A DNA stretch of 64,000 bases from Shinella sp. (lineage in GTDB: Bacteria; Pseudomonadota; Alphaproteobacteria; Rhizobiales; Rhizobiaceae): assembly GCA_003248775.1 (NCBI GenBank), contig QFQX01000003.1, forward strand, positions 113,249 through 177,248. The letters are read 5' to 3'. Positions 61,649 to 64,000 of the stretch are shown here, one piece after another (positions within the stretch are counted from its first letter, which is position 1; each line of letters opens with the position of its first letter). The translations under genes were made by a program, and so were the position numbers. Under the pieces are notes generated by a model that was not told the origin of the DNA, did no database searches, and saw only the letters and a program-made list of their open reading frames with translations.

Positions 61649-62795
61649 GGAGACCTGTGCGCGGATATTCCTAGACGCCCTGAAATATTGATGATTCAAT
61701 TCCTTTGTCGAGTGATGGAGGTGCGTGATGAGCCGTCGCCGGATTGGTCAGGAAGCCTTCGGATTTGCGGTCGATCGGCGTAGCGCCTCATCGGTTGAGG
61801 ATCTTTCCGGCCTGATCGATTGGACGCCGGTCGATCAGGCGCTCGCCGTTGTATCCTGCGCGGCGAGGGGCGAGCCAGCCTGGCCACCGCTGGCCTTGTT
61901 CAAGGCGATGCTGCTGTCGATCTGGTACGACCTTTCGGACGTGAAGCTGGCAGAGGCTCTGGACGATCGCGCTTCGTTTCGTCGGTTCTGCGGCTTTTCC
62001 CGGTCGGAGCCGACACCAGAGCGCACCGCGTTCGTTCGGTTTCGCCGAAGCCTTGTCGCCCACGGCCTGGATAAATCCTTGTTCGACACGATCACCGGCC
62101 AACTCAAGGCCCGGGCAATCCGGGTGAAGACCGGTAAGCTTGTCGATGCGACGATTATTGCCTCGGCAAGTGAAGATGATGGCGAAGGTCATTGGGTCAA
62201 GCACAGGGGCCGCCCGGCGGTCCATGGTTTCAAGGCGCATGTCGGCGCCGATGCCGATACGGCTCTTGTCGAGGAGATCGCCGTTACGCCAGCCAACATC
62301 AATGACGGCAAGGCTGGTCCGGATGCCTTGCCGGACAATCCCGGCGATGTTTATGCCGACAGTGCCTATCGAGGCGACCATTTTGGCAAAGCCGTCATCG
62401 CCAAAGGTGGCACGCCACGCATTGTCGCCACTGGTATGTGGGGCCGCAACGAAACCGAAGTCCGGGCACGTCTCGATGCCTGGAACAAGCCGATCCACCG
62501 TGTCCGCGGCCGGATCGAGAAAATCTTCGGGACATGGAAACGAAGCTACGGCTTGCGCCGGATGCGATGGCGAGGGCTTGCAAAGGCAGGCGTTCAAATT
62601 CGCCTGACCGCCATCGCCTACAATCTGAAACGGAGCTTGAAGATTGCGGCTGCTGCCGGATAGCCACAGAGCGGTCAACCGGGCGATCCGACGCCTCTGC
62701 GGGGCGAATAGGAGAAACATAGGCTGCCGCGTGTCGCTTGACCCTAAGAAAATGCCGGAAAATCAATCGATGAACCTTTCCGCGCACAGGTCTCC
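61649..62795 (+). mobile_element. IS5-family insertion sequence, complete
   Basis: The element is bounded by perfect 17-bp inverted repeats, GGAGACCTGTGCGCGGA at 61649-61665 and its complement at 62779-62795. It is 1147 bp long with one intact transposase. Flanks read TTA at the left and CTA at the right, sharing TA, which suits an IS5-family (IS427-like) element with a TA-type duplication. Later insertion of IS630 one base from the right end obscures the original flank. Confidence 0.85.
61728..62663 (+). CDS. IS5-family transposase
   Basis: This 311-aa DDE transposase has an N-terminal DUF772-like region (WPPLALFKAMLLSIWYDLSDVKLAEALDDRASFRRFCGFS) and a catalytic domain with aspartates in LVDATIIASAS and VYADSAYRGD and glutamate in RGRIEKIFGTWKRSYGLRRM. 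ATG 61728 follows GGAGG at 7 nt; the GTG at 61725 is an alternative. The frame is uninterrupted, so the element could be active. Confidence 0.92.
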   Translation: MSRRRIGQEAFGFAVDRRSASSVEDLSGLIDWTPVDQALAVVSCAARGEPAWPPLALFKAMLLSIWYDLSDVKLAEALDDRASFRRFCGFSRSEPTPERTAFVRFRRSLVAHGLDKSLFDTITGQLKARAIRVKTGKLVDATIIASASEDDGEGHWVKHRGRPAVHGFKAHVGADADTALVEEIAVTPANINDGKAGPDALPDNPGDVYADSAYRGDHFGKAVIAKGGTPRIVATGMWGRNETEVRARLDAWNKPIHRVRGRIEKIFGTWKRSYGLRRMRWRGLAKAGVQIRLTAIAYNLKRSLKIAAAAG

Positions 62796-62798
62796 CTA

Positions 62799-63844
62799 GA
62801 GCGTTTCCGTGTTTTTCTGAATCGGCTTGGATTCCCAAATCACTTTTGTTCTGCTTCAGTGATGCTGGCTGGAGGGAGGCCAGCATCACATGATCGCACC
62901 GATATCGAATGATCTTCGTGAGCGCGTTGTTGCCGCAGTGCTGAGTGGTGAGAGTGTCCGAGCCGTTGCTGCACGGTTCGAAGTTGCCGCATCTTCGGTG
63001 GTGAAGTGGTCGCAACGCCATCGTGCGACGGGATCGGTTGGCCCAGGCAAGATGGGTGGTTATCGCAAGCGCATTCTGGAGCCATATCGGGATTTCATTG
63101 CCGGACTGTTGGCTCAAAATCCCCACCTGACACTGCATGGCCTGAAGGCCGAGCTCGCCTCGCGAGGCCTCGCCGTCTCCCACAACACGATCTGGGAGTT
63201 CATACGCAGCGAGGGACTGCGCTTCAAAAAAACGCTGTTCGCCCTTGAACAGGCTCGTGCCGATATTGCCCGCAGACGAGAGCGGTGGAAGGCCTTGCAA
63301 CATCATCTCGATCCCGAGCGGTTGGTCTTCATCGACGAGACCTGGATCAAGACCAACATGACGCCGATCAGAGGCTGGGGACCCAAAGGCAAGCGGCTGC
63401 GGGCGTTTGCGCCACACGGTCACTGGCGCACACTGACATTCCTTGGTGCTTTGAGAGCCGACCGGCTGACGGCGCCCTGTGTGTTCGACGGACCAATCAA
63501 TGGTGAGTGCTTTCGCGCTTATGTCGAACAACAGTTGGTGCCGGTGCTCACGCCGGGCGATATCGTCGTCATGGACAATCTTGGCAGCCACAAATCGGCA
63601 GCAGTCCGCAAGGCGATCAAAGCCGCAGGTGCACGGCTCTGGTTCCTGCCGCCCTATTCGCCAGACCTCAATCCAATCGAACAGGCCTTCTCGAAGATAA
63701 AGCACTGGATGCGCAATGCACAGAAACGGACAGTTGACGACACATGGCAGCATATCCGCAGGCTAGTCGAAACGATCCAACCCGACGAATGCGCAAACTA
63801 TCTCAGAAATGCAGGGTAGGGTTCCATCAAATGGTGAAACGCTC
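62799..63844 (+). mobile_element. IS630-family insertion sequence, complete
   Basis: GAGCGTTTC at the left end (62799-62807) is mirrored by GAAACGCTC at the right end (63836-63844), and each end is flanked by TA within a CTA/TAG context. That is the expected TA duplication of IS630 at a CTAG target. The element is 1046 bp with one intact transposase. It is inserted one base after the right repeat of the IS5-family element. Confidence 0.85.
62890..63819 (+). CDS. IS630-family transposase
   Basis: This 309-aa transposase has an N-terminal helix-turn-helix (ERVVAAVLSGESVRAVAARFEVAASSVVKW). A DDE domain follows with the three acidic residues in LVFIDETWIKTNM, IVVMDNLGSHKS and NPIEQAFSKIKHWMR. 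The single frame is uninterrupted; many IS630 relatives split it by frameshift. ATG 62890 is used because the family N terminus starts there. Confidence 0.92.
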   Translation: MIAPISNDLRERVVAAVLSGESVRAVAARFEVAASSVVKWSQRHRATGSVGPGKMGGYRKRILEPYRDFIAGLLAQNPHLTLHGLKAELASRGLAVSHNTIWEFIRSEGLRFKKTLFALEQARADIARRRERWKALQHHLDPERLVFIDETWIKTNMTPIRGWGPKGKRLRAFAPHGHWRTLTFLGALRADRLTAPCVFDGPINGECFRAYVEQQLVPVLTPGDIVVMDNLGSHKSAAVRKAIKAAGARLWFLPPYSPDLNPIEQAFSKIKHWMRNAQKRTVDDTWQHIRRLVETIQPDECANYLRNAG

Positions 63845-63927
63845 TAGCTGGTCCAGAAACCTGGGCCGGTTCAGGTAAGCCGAGTTTTTTTCACTAAGGC
63901 TGCTTTTATTTTGGTTTTTTTGGGAAG

Positions 63928-64000
<73 letters not shown>

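Overview
The window reads as chromosomal or megaplasmid DNA of an alphaproteobacterium of the order Rhizobiales (Rhizobium, Sinorhizobium or a close relative). The evidence is high G+C content, densely packed catabolic operons with 4-bp ATGA overlaps, many FCD-type GntR regulators, TGA-N9-TCA iron-responsive operator motifs of the rhizobial RirA type, and two copies of a 102-bp palindromic intergenic repeat resembling RIME elements. This placement is inferred from gene content and repeats, not from a marker-gene comparison.

Layout. (1) <1-2184, minus strand: both subunits of a signal-peptide-less, group 2-type [NiFe]-hydrogenase (HupUV/HoxBC-like H2 sensor); the large subunit runs off the left edge. 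(2) 2343-9237: an acrylyl-CoA-reductase-type MDR protein and a GntR regulator, divergent from a GlcD-type FAD oxidase whose stop overlaps the start of a 1162-residue fused indolepyruvate ferredoxin oxidoreductase. (3) 9254-18421: a nucleoside hydrolase, then psuK-psuG and an enoyl-CoA hydratase homologue on the minus strand (PsuK carries an N-terminal winged helix). These are divergent from a 2-oxoglutarate/Fe(II) oxygenase and a polyamine-type ABC importer. (4) 18480-22304: a sulfate/thiosulfate ABC importer. (5) 22657-31564: a FecI-FecR-TonB receptor signalling set followed by a siderophore-interacting reductase and a FecBCDE-type ABC importer, with two closely similar iron-box candidates. 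(6) 31723-33651: a TetR regulator and a CapA-like protein. (7) 34043-40427: an NAD-type D-2-hydroxyacid dehydrogenase, a tripartite TctBAC importer, a mercaptopyruvate-type sulfurtransferase and an FAD D-lactate-dehydrogenase-like enzyme. (8) 40655-52690: a leucine/branched-chain island with E2, E1-beta and E1-alpha of the branched-chain oxoacid dehydrogenase and a thiolase, divergent from an Lrp-type regulator and liuA-B-D-E-C. (9) 53031-61548: a branched-chain-type (Liv) ABC importer split around a GntR regulator, with two paralogous aldo/keto reductases (one fused to a RidA-like domain) and a TIGR04076-like protein. (10) 61649-64000: an IS5-family element abutted by an IS630-family element, then an initiator tRNA cut by the right edge.

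Taken together this is a nutrient-scavenging stretch. Six importers (polyamine-type, sulfate, siderophore, tripartite, Liv-type and the permeases belonging to each) are linked to dehydrogenases and CoA enzymes, each block with its own local regulator. The best candidates for undescribed pathways are block 9 (AKR plus AKR-RidA fusion with a dedicated importer), block 7 (uptake and oxidation of a hydroxyacid, possibly 3-mercaptolactate), block 3 (pseudouridine breakdown beside an oxygenase and importer) and block 2 (2-hydroxyacid oxidation coupled to a ferredoxin oxidoreductase). No CRISPR array, phage gene cluster or rRNA was seen.
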